This document shows positions 5,513 through 6,582 of a DNA stretch of 6,582 bases, piece by piece. The position numbers were made by a program, and so were the translations under genes. Numbering within the stretch: the stretch's first letter is position 1; each line of letters begins with the position of its first letter. Origin of the DNA: Flavobacteriales bacterium UBA4011 (lineage in GTDB: Bacteria; Bacteroidota; Bacteroidia; Flavobacteriales_D; Crocinitomicaceae). The stretch spans positions 13,780 through 20,361 of the forward strand of contig DGBF01000049.1 of assembly GCA_002384725.1 (NCBI GenBank), read 5' to 3'. The notes under the pieces were generated by a model. It was given only the letters and a program-made list of their open reading frames with translations. It ran no database searches and was not told the DNA's origin.

Positions 5513-5525
5513 ACCGCGATATTTG
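5497..5525 (+). promoter_or_regulatory. Possible weak internal promoter ahead of sufD
   Basis: TTG at 5497-5499 is followed after 18 bases by GATATTTG at 5518-5525, one mismatch from TAnnTTTG. A start near 5530 would give a leader of under 20 bases before the sufD ATG at 5548. The mismatch falls on the normally conserved T of the TA dinucleotide, so this is only a candidate. Confidence 0.25.
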
Positions 5526-5547
5526 AGAACAACAAGAAGACATTAAA

Positions 5548-6569
5548 ATGAACGCAACACTAACAAAAGAAAACGTGGCAACCTTCGCACAAAATTGGAC
5601 CGAAACTAACCTGCCGTTTTCAAATACATTACTATCTGAAGCCAAAGCCGTTTTGGAGAACAATCCGTTCCCGAATACGCGCGCTGAAGCATGGAAATAC
5701 ACTCGTTTGACCAAAATATCTAAGCAAAACTTTATCAGTGCGCAAGGAACGGTGAATGACCTTTCGAAATTTAAGGTTTTGAAAAACGCTTCTACATTGG
5801 TTTTTATCAATGGACAGTATTCAGAAGAGCTTTCGAATAACCCACCCATTGACGGCGTTGAAGTTTCATCGATGCGTTCAGCAAATGTGGAAGGTTTAGG
5901 TGAAAAAGTGAAATTGGAAGATGAAATTTTCAATGCTTTAAACACCGTATACGCAACCGATGGAGCGTACGTTAAAATCGCTGCGGGAAAACAAATAGAT
6001 CAAACGATTCAAGTTTTATTTATCCAATCGGGTGAACAAACACACAGTCAAATTCGCAACCGCGTTGTGGCTGAAAAAGGGTCCAATGCAAAAGTATTGA
6101 TGGCGTATTTTTCTGATGATGCAAACGGTTGTTTTTCGAATGTGGTGACGGAAGTCGAAGTGGGCGAAAATGCATATTTGGACATCGATAAATTGCAGTT
6201 GGAAAACGAAACGGCTTTGCAAATTGCGTCGGAATACGTTACCCAAGGAAGAGATTCACATTTTGATATCAATACAATTACCCTGAACGGTTTGTTGGTT
6301 CGCAACGGGCTGAACATCGATGTGGACGGACAGAATTGTGAAACGCATCTCAACGGAATGTACTTGACCAAGGACAGGCAACATGTCGATAATCATACAA
6401 TCGTTGACCATTTGAAACCCAATTGTGAGTCATTCGAATTGTACAAAGGAGTAATGAACGACAACTCAACGGGCGTCTTCAATGGTAAAGTTTTTGTGCG
6501 AAAAGATTCACAGAAAATCAATGCATATCAATCGAACGGAAATGTTCTTTTGAACGACAACGCCACAAT
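5548..6569 (+). CDS. sufD: Fe-S cluster assembly protein SufD, 3' truncated
   Basis: The frame runs from ATG at 5548 without a stop to the adapter junction, giving 340 residues of a protein usually about 430-450 long. SufD pairs with SufB in the SufBC2D scaffold and is thought to help iron entry. The N-terminal helical part carries PNTRAEAWKYTR (42-53), the conserved 'R-x-E-x-W-x-Y-T' element of SufD. The beta-helix part includes GLLVRNGLNIDVDG, ETHLNGMYL, HVDNHTIVDHLKP and FNGKVFVRKDSQKINAYQSN (311-330), the last being diagnostic for SufB/SufD-fold proteins. The missing end should carry the conserved ADDVKCSHG-type motif with the functional Cys and His. The ATG is supported by the A-rich ACATTAAA before it and by the normal distance to the WKYT element. 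The 130-base gap from sufC is filled by repeats. Downstream genes, by family habit sufS and sufE, are outside the window. Confidence 0.95.
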
Positions 6570-6582
6570 AGATCGGAAGAGC
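6570..6582. other. Illumina adapter remnant (right end)
   Basis: The last 13 bases are AGATCGGAAGAGC, the universal Illumina adapter start and the exact reverse complement of bases 1-13. The sufD frame should be read only to 6569; the codons that continue into this segment are artificial. Confidence 0.97.

Noticed and set aside
5511..5945. Minus-strand open frame of 144 codons overlapping the sufD start
   Set aside because: It is antisense to a clearly conserved part of SufD, and its serine/phenylalanine-rich translation has no family features.
1..6582. 13-bp terminal inverted repeats suggesting a transposon or linear replicon
   Set aside because: The repeats are the Illumina adapter core, and no transposase or replication gene is present.

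Overview
This window reads as a chromosomal fragment from a member of the Bacteroidota, most likely a Flavobacteriales-type organism (family-level placement is a guess). The reasons are AT-rich DNA, starts preceded by A-rich tracts instead of Shine-Dalgarno sequences, a promoter matching the Bacteroidota form TTG-N19-TAnnTTTG upstream of the first suf gene, and protein sequences that look Bacteroidota-like. Both ends carry a 13-base Illumina adapter core (1-13 and its exact reverse complement at 6570-6582), so the genuine insert is 14-6569 and the first and last genes are cut by the library or assembly, not by biology.

Left part (15-2313): the 3' end of an FtsX/LolE-type ABC transporter permease runs rightward into a terminator-like hairpin. 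Converging on it is a leftward three-gene cluster: a small cysteine-rich lipoprotein, then ribF (bifunctional riboflavin kinase/FAD synthetase, GTG start), then a secreted leucine-rich-repeat protein whose start lies 44 bases inside the end of ribF. The hairpin near 425-451 is best formed on the minus strand and is followed there by six T's, so it probably ends this leftward operon.

Divergent gap (2314-2652): it contains an orphan terminator-like hairpin with seven T's, small upstream inverted repeats that might belong to a short RNA, a near-consensus Bacteroidota promoter, and a 23-bp near-perfect palindrome just downstream of it.

Right part (2653-6569): a SUF iron-sulfur cluster assembly operon in the order sufA-like (HesB/IscA), sufB, sufC, sufD (3' truncated). 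SufB, SufC and SufD form the scaffold complex that builds clusters using SufC ATPase activity. The A-type protein accepts or delivers clusters. The FAD made by RibF fits the same housekeeping theme, because the E. coli SufBCD complex can bind reduced FAD, but a functional link between the two operons is only inference. The three suf gaps are all long (112, 124 and 130 bases) and each holds a different repeat or hairpin: a 14-base tandem repeat ending in the sufB start codon, a three-copy TCGAAAAA motif with an 8-bp hairpin before sufC, and a heptad AATT array plus a C/T-G/A-rich element before sufD.

I do not see a previously undescribed enzymatic or defence system. The genes are core housekeeping genes. 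The parts worth a second look are the non-coding elements of the suf operon, the orphan terminator, and the two uncharacterised secreted proteins beside ribF.
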